Assembly (NCBI GenBank): GCA_012103325.1 | Contig: WLWY01000015.1 | Location: 62,001 to 126,000, forward strand | Direction: 5' to 3' | Length of the DNA: 64,000 bases | Source of the DNA: Alphaproteobacteria bacterium | GTDB taxonomy: Bacteria; Pseudomonadota; Alphaproteobacteria; UBA8366; GCA-2717185 | Shown here: positions 1 through 9,073 of the stretch, piece after piece | Layout: the number at the start of each line of letters is the position of its first letter | Numbering within the stretch: the stretch's first letter is position 1 | Position numbers and translations under genes: made by a program | The notes under the pieces: generated by a model | What the model was told of the DNA's origin: nothing | Databases searched by the model: none | Seen by the model: only the letters and a program-made list of their open reading frames with translations

Positions 1-2
1 GC

Positions 3-602
3 ATGGGCCGAACCGGCACGCTGTATGCCTGCGAGCAGGACGGTGTGACGCCGGACATCTTGATATGCGCCAAGGGGCTGGGTGCCGGCTACCAACCGAT
101 CGGCGCGGCGCTGGCATCTACGAAAGTCTACGGCGCCATCCGAGACGGCTCAGGCTTCTTCCAGCACGGCCATACTTATATGGGCCATCCGGTCGCCTGT
201 GCCGCGGCGCTGGCCGTTCAGACCGCGATCGAGGAGGAAGGGCTGCTTGCCAATGTGCGGGCCATGGGTGAACGCCTAAACGATGCGCTGCACGACCGGT
301 TCGGCAACCATCATCATGTCGGCGATATTCGCGGCCGCGGCCTGTTCCGCGCCATTGAATTGGTCGCCGACCGCGCGAGCAAGAAACCGTTCGATCCTTC
401 GTTGAAGCTCAACGCTCGGATCAAGAAGGAAGCGATGGCTCGCGGGATGATGTGTTACCCGATGGGCGGGACGATTGATGGCATACAGGGCGATCACGTC
501 CTGCTTGCGCCGCCTTTTATCATCGACGAGTCCCATGTGGCGGACATAACCGAGCGATTGGGCGACGCCGTCGACGCCGCAATCGAGTCGACGTCGACCT
601 AG
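3..602 (+). CDS. Class III PLP-dependent aminotransferase, C-terminal part (cut by window edge)
   Basis: Only the last ~199 codons are in the window; the frame is open to the left edge, so the first ATG is not the true start. The stretch DILICAKGLGAGYQPIGAAL near residues 19-37 is the family's PLP-lysine region: the lysine after ICA forms the Schiff base. GHTYMGHPVACAAALA follows, the usual segment near the cofactor phosphate. Family members move an amino group between an amine or amino acid and a keto acid; the substrate cannot be read from this fragment. A TRAP-type uptake operon follows 320 bp downstream on the same strand, which may or may not supply its substrate (inference). Confidence 0.9.
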   Translation: MGRTGTLYACEQDGVTPDILICAKGLGAGYQPIGAALASTKVYGAIRDGSGFFQHGHTYMGHPVACAAALAVQTAIEEEGLLANVRAMGERLNDALHDRFGNHHHVGDIRGRGLFRAIELVADRASKKPFDPSLKLNARIKKEAMARGMMCYPMGGTIDGIQGDHVLLAPPFIIDESHVADITERLGDAVDAAIESTST

Positions 603-629
603 GCGGGAAATAAAAGAAGAAGTTTCAAC

Positions 630-675
630 GCAATATGCGTTACGGGCCCGTTGACACGGGTCCAATATTGCTTTT
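630..675 (+). terminator. Probable terminator after the aminotransferase
   Basis: An outer stem of 7 bp (630-636 with 665-671) encloses an 8-bp GC-rich stem (644-651 with 656-663, one G.U pair) and a 4-base loop, and is followed by a short T run. One arm of the internal loop is 7 bases longer than the other, so the structure is imperfect. Confidence 0.45.
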
Positions 676-922
676 ACGTGACACTGTGTAACGGTTCAAC
701 CAAGAGACCGCTTATACAGGGGGAAGATGCGTGACCGTTGTCTGGTCTAAAGAACGCAACAATCTACGCGGGTCAACCGCGCGACATCGTCGTTGTTCCC
801 CGCCTTTTAATTCAAAAATTGAACGTCCGATCGGGTCGGTATCCGTGTCCGGCAACGTATGCGCCGCCATGGGCATTCACAGGGGCCCAGACAGTATGAA
901 ACAGAACCTAAGGAGACTTTCG
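676..922 (+). other. Leader region of the TAXI-TRAP operon
   Basis: Non-coding stretch between the aminotransferase and the binding protein. An open frame runs through it in phase with the binding protein, but it lacks a ribosome site and encodes no signal peptide, whereas the ATG at 923 has both. No clear -35/-10 pair or operator was recognised. Confidence 0.4.
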
Positions 923-1891
923 ATGTCTTTAAAGAAAGCAATATTGGCGACAGCCGCGGTTGTCGCGCTCTCGTTCGCGGCCGTGCCGGTCAGCGCCGAG
1001 AAGTTCATCACGATCGGCACCGGTGGTCAGACCGGCGTCTACTACCAAGTCGGCGGCGCGATCTGCAAATTGGTCAACCGTGGCACGAAGAAACACGACA
1101 TCAAGTGCACGCACACGACCGGCGGTTCCACCAAGAACATCAATGGTATCCGTGCGGGCGACCTAGATATGGGTGTTGCTCAGTCTGACTGGCAGTATCA
1201 CGCCTATAACGGAACGGCGCCGAAGCAGTTCCCGGACGGTGCGTTCAAGGAGCTGCGGGCGGTCTTCTCGGTTCATCCCGAGCCCTTCACGGTCGTCGCC
1301 CGTACCGATTCCGGCATCAAGAGCTTCGATGACCTCAAAGGCAAACGCGTCAATGTCGGGAACCCCGGTTCCGGACAGCGCGGCACCATGGAAGTCGTCA
1401 TGGAGAAGATGGGCTGGAAAATGAGCGATTTCGCACTTGCCTCGGAGCTCAAGTCCTCCGAACAGTCCGCAGCGCTCTGCGACGGCAAGGTCGATGCCAT
1501 CGTCTTCACGGTGGGCCATCCGAACGGCTCGATCAAGGAAGCCACCACATCGTGCGATGCGCGCATCGTCAATGCTAATAATGCGGTGATCAAGAAGTTG
1601 GCCGCCGACAACGACTATTACGCCATGGCGACCATTCCGGGTGGTATTTACAAAGGTACCGACAAGGACGTAACCACGTTCGGCGTTGGCGCCACATTCG
1701 TTTCGTCGAGCAAGACGGATGCCGATACGGTCTATCAGATCGTCAAGGCAGTGTTCGACAACATGAAGCGGTTCCGCAAGATGCATCCGGCGTTCGGACA
1801 TCTCGAAGAGTCGAAGATGATCGTCAACAATCTGTCCGCACCGCTGCACGAAGGCGCGCTGCGGTACTACAAGGAAAAGGGCTGGAAATAA
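923..1891 (+). CDS. TAXI family TRAP transporter solute-binding protein
   Basis: Periplasmic receptor of a TAXI-type TRAP transporter, which captures an organic acid or amino acid and hands it to the fused permease encoded next. The start at 923 is preceded by AAGGAG (910-915) and gives a signal peptide of about 24 residues ending VPVSAEK. The mature protein opens with FITIGTGGQTGVYYQVGGAIC, the TAXI signature, and keeps the TTGGSTKNINGIRAGDLDMGVAQSDW segment in two parts typical of the family. Length 322 aa is normal. A strong hairpin separates it from the permease gene, which would let the receptor be made in excess. The ligand is unknown. Confidence 0.93.
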   Translation: MSLKKAILATAAVVALSFAAVPVSAEKFITIGTGGQTGVYYQVGGAICKLVNRGTKKHDIKCTHTTGGSTKNINGIRAGDLDMGVAQSDWQYHAYNGTAPKQFPDGAFKELRAVFSVHPEPFTVVARTDSGIKSFDDLKGKRVNVGNPGSGQRGTMEVVMEKMGWKMSDFALASELKSSEQSAALCDGKVDAIVFTVGHPNGSIKEATTSCDARIVNANNAVIKKLAADNDYYAMATIPGGIYKGTDKDVTTFGVGATFVSSSKTDADTVYQIVKAVFDNMKRFRKMHPAFGHLEESKMIVNNLSAPLHEGALRYYKEKGWK

Positions 1892-1900
1892 ATCCGGCCA

Positions 1901-1938
1901 CGGGCGGAAACGATAACGTTTCCGCCCGTTTTCTTTTA
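1901..1938 (+). terminator. Intrinsic terminator or attenuator between receptor and permease
   Basis: Perfect 12-bp stem (1901-1912 with 1917-1928), loop ATAA, then TTTTCTTTT. It lies 10 bases after the receptor stop and before the permease ribosome site at ~2001, so it should reduce read-through into the permease instead of separating unrelated genes. Confidence 0.85.
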
Positions 1939-2011
1939 AGGATTAAGAACGGCCCGTTGTCTGAATGGGCCTATTCGATAGAGCGTACGCAGGAACTCTG
2001 GGGAGGCTGCC

Positions 2012-4834
2012 ATGAGTAACGCCGAAAGCAGCGAATCGCAGGTAAGTTCGCAGGAACTGGACGATCTGGTCGCGTCGACGGATACCGGCGGACGTACACC
2101 GGATAGCCGGTTTGTCATGCTGCTCCTCTCCGGCCTCGCATTGGCGTGGGCCGTATGGCAGGTCTGGATCGCATCGCCGATTCCCTACCAGATCGGTTGG
2201 GGTGTCTTTTCTGGCAAGGAAGCGCGGCCCATCCACTTAGCTTTTGCGATCTTTCTCGCTTATTTGGCCTATCCTGCGACGAAACGGTCGCCACGACACG
2301 TCGTGCCAATTCTCGACTGGATGCTGGCGATTCTTGGTACCCTTTGCACCCTTTATTTATTTGCATTCGATTCAGCGCTGAGCGACGCACTGCTTGGATC
2401 GCGTCTTTCCGACCGTCCCGGCAACCCGAATACCATGGACATCGTTGTGGCTTGTGTTGGTATGGTATTGTTGCTGGAAGCGACGCGGCGCGCATTGGGG
2501 CCACCCTTGATGGTGGTCGCGATATTTTTCCTTGGATACACATTCCTTGGACCTCTCGCACCAGGGTTCCTCGCATGGAAAGGCGCCAGTTTTGGTGCCG
2601 TAGCGGATCACCAATGGCTCGGGCCCGAGGGCGTTTACGGCATCGCGCTTGGGGTTTCGACCGATTTGGTTTTCCTCTTCGTGCTGTTCGGTGCGCTATT
2701 GGATAAGGCGGGCGCCGGCAACTATTTCATCAAGGTCGCGTTCTCCCTGATGGGCCATATGCGTGGTGGTCCGGCGAAAGCCGCTGTCGTGGCGTCCGGT
2801 ATGACGGGGCTGATTTCAGGGTCCTCGATCGCCAACGTGGTGACGACTGGTACTTTCACCATTCCGATGATGAAGCGGGTCGGCTTCTCGGCAGAGAAAT
2901 CCGGTGCGGTTGAGGTGGCCTCCTCCGTCAACGGACAGATCATGCCGCCGGTTATGGGCGCGGCGGCGTTCCTGATGGTCGAATATGTCGGCATTTCCTA
3001 TTTTGAAGTCGTGAAGCATGCCTTCCTGCCGGCGATCATCTCCTACATCGCGTTGGTTTACATCGTTCATCTGGAAGCGATGAAGACCGACATGCAGGGC
3101 CTGCCGCGCGCGCTCGAGCCGAAGCCCTTGAAATGGGCGCTGCTGTCGTTCGGGGTCACGATTTCGGCGATCTTGGCAATTGCCGGGGGCATGTACTATC
3201 TGTGGGAACTGTTCGAGCTGTTGGGTTCGACGACGAACCGCTTCATTGCGGTCTTGATCGTTATTGTGCTGCAACTCGCTATCTTCATTCCGATGCGCCG
3301 CAGCGCCAGCCCAGGAACCAAGGAACGGTATTTCTCGACCGGTGCGCTGATTCTCGGCAACGCAGTCGTCATCGGGTTCGGTGTCTTCTTTCTGGTCGAT
3401 CTGATCGGCCAGTTTACGGGCAAGGCATTGACCCCTTGGGTCATCGGTGGGCTGCTCATTGCGTTGTACGTCTATCTGATATCGATCTGCGCCCGGTATC
3501 CCGATCTGGTGCTGGACGATCCGAACGCACCGGTGACCAGCCTTCCTGAGCCGGGTCCTACTGTGATGGCGGGGCTGCACTTCCTGTTGCCGGTCTGTTT
3601 GCTGATCTGGTGCCTCATGATCGAGCGTCTCTCGCCCGCGCTTTCGGCGTTCTGGGCGGCGGCACTCATGATCCTTATTCTGCTGACGCAGCGCTTCCTG
3701 TTCGCTCTTTTCCGCAAGCAAGATCTTGCCGGGCGGCTTACGCAAGGCTTCAACGAGCTTATCGACGGGATGATATCCGGTGCGCGCAATATGATCGGTA
3801 TCGGCATCGCGACGGCGGCGGCAGGCATCATCGTCGGCACGGTGTCGCAAACTGGCGTTGGCTTGGTCCTGGCGGAGCTGGTTGAGTTCCTGTCGCAGGG
3901 ACAGATCATGCTGATCCTGGTGTTCACCGCGATTCTGAGCTTGATCCTCGGCATGGGTTTGCCGACGACGGCAAACTACATCGTCGTGTCGTCGTTGCTG
4001 GCTCCTGTGATCGTCAGCCTCGGCCAGCAGAACGGGCTGATCGTACCGCTGATCGCAGTGCACCTGTTCGTATTCTATTTCGGCATCATGGCGGATGTGA
4101 CGCCGCCGGTCGGGCTGGCGTCCTTTGCGGCGGCGGCCGTTTCCGGTGGCGATCCCATTCGGACGGGCTTCGTGGCGTTCTTCTATTCGCTACGCACGGC
4201 GCTGCTGCCGTTCCTGTTCATCTTCAACACCGACCTGCTGCTGATGAACGTGTCCGCCTTGGAAGGGGTCTTTATCTTTGTCATTGCGACCTGCGCCATG
4301 TTGCTGTTCACAGCCGGCACGCAAGGATTCTTTCTGGCGCGATCCAGGGTCTGGGAGTCTCTCGCATTGCTGATGATCGCTTTCACGTTATTCCGTCCGG
4401 GTTTCTGGATGGATTATATCTCGCCGCCGTTCGAGCATGGTGCGCCGAAGTCAATCGTGTCCGCTTTGGGCGCCGCGATACCGGGTTCGGAGATGCGGCT
4501 GATCGTTGAAGGGCAGGACGATGTCGGGGACAAGATTACCTTTACGGTCATTCTGCCAGTTGGCAGTGAGGCGACGGGTGAAGAGCGGTTGGCGGCATTT
4601 GGTGCCGAGTTGCTGATCGAAGGTGACGAGGTGCTGGTGGACGGTACGACCTTCGACAGCCTGGCGGCAAAGTCAGGACTGGATTTCGATCAGAAAATCC
4701 AGACGGTTTTAGTACCGGTTGACCAGCCTTCGAAGTTCCTCATGTTTATCCCAGCCCTTGTTCTATTGGCCTTCATCGTCTTGCTGCAACGGCGGCGCAA
4801 CGGCGTAACCGCGGGTGCGACGGCACCGGCATAA
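2012..4834 (+). CDS. TRAP transporter permease, fused 4TM/12TM (DctQ-DctM type) with C-terminal domain
   Basis: Membrane component of the TAXI-TRAP system: small and large permease subunits fused in a single 940-residue chain that uses an ion gradient to import the receptor-bound solute. The ATG at 2012 follows GGGAGG. Many hydrophobic helices run from residue ~32 to ~800; GLISGSSIANVVTTGTFTIP and GMGLPTTANYIVVSSLLAP are the two DctM signature repeats. The last ~120 residues form a mostly soluble beta-rich domain, followed by a final helix (SKFLMFIPALVLLAFIVLL) and a basic tail, as in fused TRAP permeases with a DUF3394-like end. Confidence 0.93.
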   Translation: MSNAESSESQVSSQELDDLVASTDTGGRTPDSRFVMLLLSGLALAWAVWQVWIASPIPYQIGWGVFSGKEARPIHLAFAIFLAYLAYPATKRSPRHVVPILDWMLAILGTLCTLYLFAFDSALSDALLGSRLSDRPGNPNTMDIVVACVGMVLLLEATRRALGPPLMVVAIFFLGYTFLGPLAPGFLAWKGASFGAVADHQWLGPEGVYGIALGVSTDLVFLFVLFGALLDKAGAGNYFIKVAFSLMGHMRGGPAKAAVVASGMTGLISGSSIANVVTTGTFTIPMMKRVGFSAEKSGAVEVASSVNGQIMPPVMGAAAFLMVEYVGISYFEVVKHAFLPAIISYIALVYIVHLEAMKTDMQGLPRALEPKPLKWALLSFGVTISAILAIAGGMYYLWELFELLGSTTNRFIAVLIVIVLQLAIFIPMRRSASPGTKERYFSTGALILGNAVVIGFGVFFLVDLIGQFTGKALTPWVIGGLLIALYVYLISICARYPDLVLDDPNAPVTSLPEPGPTVMAGLHFLLPVCLLIWCLMIERLSPALSAFWAAALMILILLTQRFLFALFRKQDLAGRLTQGFNELIDGMISGARNMIGIGIATAAAGIIVGTVSQTGVGLVLAELVEFLSQGQIMLILVFTAILSLILGMGLPTTANYIVVSSLLAPVIVSLGQQNGLIVPLIAVHLFVFYFGIMADVTPPVGLASFAAAAVSGGDPIRTGFVAFFYSLRTALLPFLFIFNTDLLLMNVSALEGVFIFVIATCAMLLFTAGTQGFFLARSRVWESLALLMIAFTLFRPGFWMDYISPPFEHGAPKSIVSALGAAIPGSEMRLIVEGQDDVGDKITFTVILPVGSEATGEERLAAFGAELLIEGDEVLVDGTTFDSLAAKSGLDFDQKIQTVLVPVDQPSKFLMFIPALVLLAFIVLLQRRRNGVTAGATAPA

Positions 4835-4864
4835 CATTCGACGACAACGGCGGAGGTGCGATCC

Positions 4865-5293
4865 GTGTATAAGAATATTCTCCTGGCCATCGACCTTGGG
4901 GATCCGGATTCCTGGTCAAAATCGCTGCCGATATCGGTGGAGTTCGCGCAGACCTTTGGCGCGACCTTGCGCGTTATGACGGTCGTGCCCGACTTCGGCA
5001 TGAGCATCGTCGGTTCGTTCTTTCCGAAGGATTATGAAACGAAAGTCCTTGAAAAGGCGCGGCAGACGCTACACGATTTCGTCGACCAGCATGTTCCCAA
5101 AGGGATCAAGGTTCAGCATATTGTTGGACATGGCGCTGTTTACGACGAAATTCTTCGGGCTGCCGACGAGGTGTCCGCCGACTTGATCGTCCTGGGGGCA
5201 AGCCGGCCGCGTGCGGGGAAATATCTGCTTGGGCCGAATGCCGGCCGCGTCGTCCGCGACGCGGAATGCTGTGTCCACGTCGTGCGCAACTGA
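4865..5293 (+). CDS. Universal stress protein, UspA family
   Basis: Cytoplasmic UspA-fold protein of about 142 residues. The start is set at GTG 4865 because CGGAGG (4851-4856) lies 8 bases upstream; an in-frame GTG at 4856 overlaps that site and is unlikely. It opens with MYKNILLAIDLGD, the usual first strand and turn, and ends with GASRPRAGKYLLGPNAGRVV split around the nucleotide loop, close to the ATP-type G-x2-G-x9-G motif. Usp genes often sit at the end of TRAP operons (for example TeaD), where they modulate transport; the 30-bp gap after the permease fits that role. Confidence 0.9.
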   Translation: MYKNILLAIDLGDPDSWSKSLPISVEFAQTFGATLRVMTVVPDFGMSIVGSFFPKDYETKVLEKARQTLHDFVDQHVPKGIKVQHIVGHGAVYDEILRAADEVSADLIVLGASRPRAGKYLLGPNAGRVVRDAECCVHVVRN

Positions 5294-5424
5294 CTTTGAT
5301 CTAGCGCAGCACGCCTGGTCACGCGGGCATCAAAATTGTGCGAGTTCTCGGCTACCGCCGTAGTATGCGGATAAGGGCTATGGCACAATAACCGGCCTTA
5401 TGATTAGGAACGAGCCGGTCTCGC

Positions 5425-6276
5425 GTGAAACTCCTTTTTTTGTTTGTTTTGAGTACCCTGGCCTTTGTGTCGACAGGCCGCTCGGAGGTCCCTATCCCGG
5501 AACTCATAAGCGTCCCGGCAGGGCCGTTTATCCGTGGCTCGGACACGGCGGAGCGGGAAGCGGCCTACCGGCTGGATGAAGCGGCATACGGGCACAGTGT
5601 GACGCGTAAAAATCGGTGGTATGAGAGTGAATTCGACCGCGCGTCGGTGACGACGGATGCGTATGAAATCAGCAAAACGCTCATTACCAACCAGCAGTAC
5701 GCGGCCTTCGTCGCGGCGACCGGGCACAGGGCGCCTGATGTCGATCGGGACACGTGGCGGGGCTACGGGCTGATTCACCCTTATACCCGGACCCGCAGGC
5801 ATGCCTGGTCGCACGGCACGCCGCCGGAGGGGCGGGAGGATCACCCGGTCGTACTTGTCAGCCACGATGATGCGCGCGCTTATGCCGCGTGGCTCAGCAA
5901 GGTTTCCGGTGTAATTTGGCGGTTGGCGACGGAAACGGAATGGGAAAAGGCCGCTCGCGGCGTGAATGGGAACCGTTTCCCGTGGGGAGAAAACTATGAT
6001 CCGGCACGACTGAACAGTCATGACCGAGGGCCGTTTGATACACTGTCTGTGCACGCTTTTCCCGATGGGGCCAGCCCGTTCGGGCTGTTCGACCCGGCGG
6101 GACAGGTGTTTGAGTGGACCGCGACAGCTGCGCGCGGTATAGGCCGCTACATCGTGAAAGGCGGCTCCTGGGATGACAGTGGATGCGGGATCTGCAGGCC
6201 TGCGGCGCGGCATTCGCGACCGGAAGGGTTGAAGCATATTCTCGTCGGCTTTCGCCTCGTTCGGGAAAAGCGTTGA
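5425..6276 (+). CDS. Exported FGE-sulfatase (SUMF1) domain protein
   Basis: Formylglycine-generating-enzyme fold, 283 aa, with an N-terminal signal peptide (MKLLFLFVLSTLAFVSTGRSE) from a GTG start. Family hallmarks: PAGPFIRGSDTAEREA near the start, RLATETEWEKAARG around residue 165, FPWGENYDPARLN, GLFDPAGQVFEW, then GGSWDD and GFRLVREKR at the end. A CGIC pair near residue 253 lies near where true FGE enzymes carry their copper-binding cysteines, but spacing differs and no sulfatase gene is nearby, so a formylglycine role is not shown. It could equally be one of the many structural or ligand-binding members. Confidence 0.85.
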   Translation: MKLLFLFVLSTLAFVSTGRSEVPIPELISVPAGPFIRGSDTAEREAAYRLDEAAYGHSVTRKNRWYESEFDRASVTTDAYEISKTLITNQQYAAFVAATGHRAPDVDRDTWRGYGLIHPYTRTRRHAWSHGTPPEGREDHPVVLVSHDDARAYAAWLSKVSGVIWRLATETEWEKAARGVNGNRFPWGENYDPARLNSHDRGPFDTLSVHAFPDGASPFGLFDPAGQVFEWTATAARGIGRYIVKGGSWDDSGCGICRPAARHSRPEGLKHILVGFRLVREKR

Positions 6277-6354
6277 AACAGGGGCGGGGCTGACAATTTA
6301 TTTGTGTGTGACAGACGAAGATAAATCCTCAGCCGTGTGGATTAGGGATGACGA

Positions 6355-7101
6355 ATGAAAGAATTCGACACTGAACTGTTCGTGTCTTTGCCGCGAAAGA
6401 CACTGGTCGAAATGAGCGACGCTGGAGACCGGGCTCTCGAATGCCATCGTATCTTGAACAACACCGACGATAATATCGTCGGAGAGCTGATCAAGAACAT
6501 CGATACGTTCTACGAATGGAACCATTATCCGGACGGTGACGTGTACGACAACATCACGCATTCGCAGTATTACTATCATGCCCATCCGCCGGAGGAGAGG
6601 CCCGGAGAGCATGGCCATTTTCACACGTTTATCCGGCCCGATGGCATGCCGGAAGGGATGAGCCCCGCGGCCGTTCCGGATTACGAACCGCCGGAAGATC
6701 CGGACGATGCGTTAAGCCATATCGTCGCGATTTCGACGGACAGTGCCGGACTGCCGATAAAGCTCTTTACGACGAACCGCTGGGTAACCGGGGAGGTTTG
6801 GTACACCGCCGCCGATGTGCATCGCCTTATCGACCGTTTCCAGATCGATCACGCGCAGCCGTCCTGGCCGGTCAATCTCTGGGTTTCTTCCATGGTCCGC
6901 CTGTTCGATCCGCAGATCCGCGCGCTCGTGGCAGAGCGCGACAGGGTTGTTGCGGCGTGGGAGGCGGATCACCCTGCATCGAACGTATTTGAAGACCGGG
7001 ATCTGGAAGTCACGTCGGAGATCAGTGTCGATATCGATGCGCAACGCGTGGCGATCGAGGCAGCGTTAGACGCGCAAAGCGGTAATACCAAGGAACGCTG
7101 A
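6355..7101 (+). CDS. Conserved hypothetical protein with His-rich segment
   Basis: A 248-residue soluble protein without signal peptide or membrane helix. I do not recognise its function. Visible features: a helical N-terminus (EMSDAGDRALECHRILNN), then a histidine/tyrosine-rich patch at residues ~60-90 (NHYPDGDVYDN, HSQYYYHAHPPEE, GEHGHFHTF) that could bind a metal, and a middle part reading LPIKLFTTNRWVTGEVWYTAADV. ATG 6355 follows GGGATGACGA, a weak ribosome site. The last six codons (GNTKER and stop) are encoded by the first arm of the adjacent repeat element, so its C-terminus is probably repeat-derived. Confidence 0.75.
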   Translation: MKEFDTELFVSLPRKTLVEMSDAGDRALECHRILNNTDDNIVGELIKNIDTFYEWNHYPDGDVYDNITHSQYYYHAHPPEERPGEHGHFHTFIRPDGMPEGMSPAAVPDYEPPEDPDDALSHIVAISTDSAGLPIKLFTTNRWVTGEVWYTAADVHRLIDRFQIDHAQPSWPVNLWVSSMVRLFDPQIRALVAERDRVVAAWEADHPASNVFEDRDLEVTSEISVDIDAQRVAIEAALDAQSGNTKER

Positions 7102-7350
7102 TAGTAACGCATAGAGACGGGTTATCCAGGTTTTCGGCAAGAAGCGCACGGTGCAGCGATGCGGGGCATCGGAAGCCGGGCGCGACGCTGTCCGAAAGCC
7201 TGGATAACCCGCCCTTCGGGTCGCGTATGCGGTCCGTCGGAGGGCGTCGGAACAGCTTGACGATGCCCCGGTATCGACTGCGCCGCCCCTCCTACCCGAC
7301 GGACCGCATACGCGATCTCTAGGGGTCACTATCAGCGTTCCTTGGTATTA
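7083..7350 (+). repeat. Family A structured repeat, copy 1 (three-way-junction element)
   Basis: A 268-bp element. Outer arms 7083-7105 and 7328-7350 are perfect 23-bp inverted copies. Inside are two long hairpins: 7119-7137 with 7192-7210 and 7221-7240 with 7296-7315 (20 bp perfect), separated by GCCCTTCGGG at 7211-7220. The apical parts contain GCGATGCGGGGCATCG and CTTGACGATGCC, which recur in the other two copies. The left arm encodes the stop codon of the gene at 6355-7101, and the right arm begins with the stop of the convergent rhodanese gene. Confidence 0.9.
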
Positions 7351-7779
7351 GCGGCCCACTTGCTGCCGGACAGGCAGGCCGCGTTTCAACCAGCCGGGTA
7401 ACGCACCGTTTCCAAACAGGCCTTCACCGACATCCTGGATGTTGGTGAACCCCTTGCTGGTGAGAAACGCCTGGGCCCAGCGCGAGCGGTTGCCGGCGGC
7501 ACAGATCACAGCAATCGGGCGACTTTTGTCCCGACCGACCGCTTCCAGGACATCCTTATAGAAGGCGTCGGCGCCGTCCGGGTTATGCATCGTCAGGGCG
7601 ACGGCACCGGCCGGCATGCCGGTCTGCCGCCACTCGCCCGGCGAACGGATATCGAGCAGCGTGATATGGCCGGAGCGGGCGCGCTGATATGCCGTGTCCG
7701 CCGTCAGCAGAGCCGAGTCCGCAAAGGCGCTGCCCGGGATGGTGAAAAACAAGATGAGGAGTAGGGCGTTACGTATCAT
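7348..7779 (-). CDS. Exported rhodanese-like domain protein
   Basis: Single rhodanese domain, 143 aa, behind a signal peptide (MIRNALLLILFFTIPGSAFAD), so it acts in the periplasm. LLDIRSPGEWRQTGMPAGAV is the entry motif, and CAAGNRSRWA near residue 95 is the active-site loop with its catalytic cysteine. Such proteins move sulfane sulfur or serve as thiol-binding adaptors. Its TAA stop lies in the right arm of the family A repeat. It is divergent from the DUF2336 gene, with a 166-bp shared upstream region. Confidence 0.88.
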   Translation of the reverse strand: MIRNALLLILFFTIPGSAFADSALLTADTAYQRARSGHITLLDIRSPGEWRQTGMPAGAVALTMHNPDGADAFYKDVLEAVGRDKSRPIAVICAAGNRSRWAQAFLTSKGFTNIQDVGEGLFGNGALPGWLKRGLPVRQQVGR

Positions 7780-7945
7780 GAAGACCTGTTCTACCGGCGA
7801 TCAGATAGGCGATCAAATCACGGGCCCGTGTTGCGTTTGAAGCTTGGCAAAACGGTGTTTCGGTCATTGTGCTTGCTTAATGGTTAATTAAACAATTTTG
7901 CGTCTGATAACTCCGATAACGCTAAATTTGAGAAATTGGCAATCC

Positions 7946-9070
7946 ATGGGTGAAGAACTCTCTGTTTCCGATGTCGCGCGGTTGATTGACGATCCGTCTG
8001 CTGAGAACCGTGCGAACGCGGCGGAAAAAGTGGCCAGTCGCTTCGAACACGGGGAACTCAGCGACGCTGAGCGCCAGATCGCGGAAGATATTTTCCGTGT
8101 CATGGTCAAGGATGCCGAGGAACGAGTGCGCACCGCACTGGTGTCTCATTTGAAGCATGCCCCGGAATTGTCGGCCGATGTTGCGCTGTCTCTGGCGCAG
8201 GATGCGAGCGATGCCGTTGCCCTGCCGATGCTCGAATTTTCCGAAGCGCTGTCGGACGACGACCTGATTGAGATCGTACGCACACAAGGCAGCCGACGTC
8301 AGACCGCGGTTGCCGGAAGGCCGACGGTATCGGAAGCGGTCGCGGACATGCTGGTCGATCACGGCGACGAAGAGGTGGTCGCGACCCTGGTCGGCAACGA
8401 CGGGGCCGATGTTGGGGAAGCGACGATGCATAAGGTTGTCGACAAGTTCGGCGACAGCGAACGGGTGCAGACGCCGCTCGTGATGCGCGCGACATTGCCG
8501 ATAACTGTGTCGGAGCGTCTCGTCGCGAAAGTGTCGGACAAACTTATCGACCGGCTGGTAATGCATCATGAACTGCCCAATGAACTTGCCGACGATATCG
8601 TTCTTCAAATTCGCGAGCGTGCGACCCTGGGGCTTCTGACGGCGGATGCCGACGAGCACGACGTTGGGGAACTTGTCGCGGCCCTGGCGCAAAACGGCCG
8701 TCTTACGCCGTCCATTCTGCTACGGGCGATCTGTGTCGGCGATCTGATATTTTTTGAAACCGCGTTGGCCCATATGGCCGCGATTTCGGTGTTGAACGCG
8801 CGCACATTAATTCATGACAAGGGTTCGCTAGGATTTAAATCTTTGTATCAAAAATGCGGCTTGCCGGACTCCCTGCTTTCCGCCTACCGCATCGCGCTCG
8901 ATGTTATCGTCGAGACCGAGAAGGAGCGCATCGACGGCGATCCGAATGCGGTTACCAAGCGCATGCTGGAGCGTGTCCTGACGCAGTTCGAGGACCTTGT
9001 GGACGAGCATAGTCCCGAAGATGTCGACTTTTTGCTCAACAGGCTGAGCCGCGCGGCCAATGCTGCGTAA
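7946..9070 (+). CDS. DUF2336 domain-containing protein
   Basis: Soluble, strongly acidic, all-helical protein of about 374 residues. The pattern VARLIDDPSAENRANAAEKVASRFEHG is the DUF2336 opening, followed by HEAT-like helical repeats (DAEERVRTALVSHLKHAPEL and similar). The family is largely confined to alphaproteobacteria and has no firmly known role; some members have been linked to stress or regulatory functions. Start chosen at ATG 7946; an in-frame upstream codon at 7898 would add 16 residues with no better ribosome site. The end lies 3 bp from the convergent gene at 9074. Confidence 0.88.
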   Translation: MGEELSVSDVARLIDDPSAENRANAAEKVASRFEHGELSDAERQIAEDIFRVMVKDAEERVRTALVSHLKHAPELSADVALSLAQDASDAVALPMLEFSEALSDDDLIEIVRTQGSRRQTAVAGRPTVSEAVADMLVDHGDEEVVATLVGNDGADVGEATMHKVVDKFGDSERVQTPLVMRATLPITVSERLVAKVSDKLIDRLVMHHELPNELADDIVLQIRERATLGLLTADADEHDVGELVAALAQNGRLTPSILLRAICVGDLIFFETALAHMAAISVLNARTLIHDKGSLGFKSLYQKCGLPDSLLSAYRIALDVIVETEKERIDGDPNAVTKRMLERVLTQFEDLVDEHSPEDVDFLLNRLSRAANAA

Positions 9071-9073
9071 CGT

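Noticed and set aside
731..922. 64-codon N-terminal extension of the TAXI receptor
   Set aside because: It would bury the signal peptide internally; ATG 923 has a good ribosome site and gives a standard export signal.
2816..4063. 415-codon minus-strand frame inside the TRAP permease gene
   Set aside because: Gln/Arg/His-rich antisense of hydrophobic coding sequence; the permease on the plus strand is unmistakable.
7083..7350. Family A element as a tRNA or known riboswitch
   Set aside because: The cloverleaf-like outline has no tRNA consensus bases, the stems are far longer, and arm sequences are not conserved between copies as a ligand-binding core would be.
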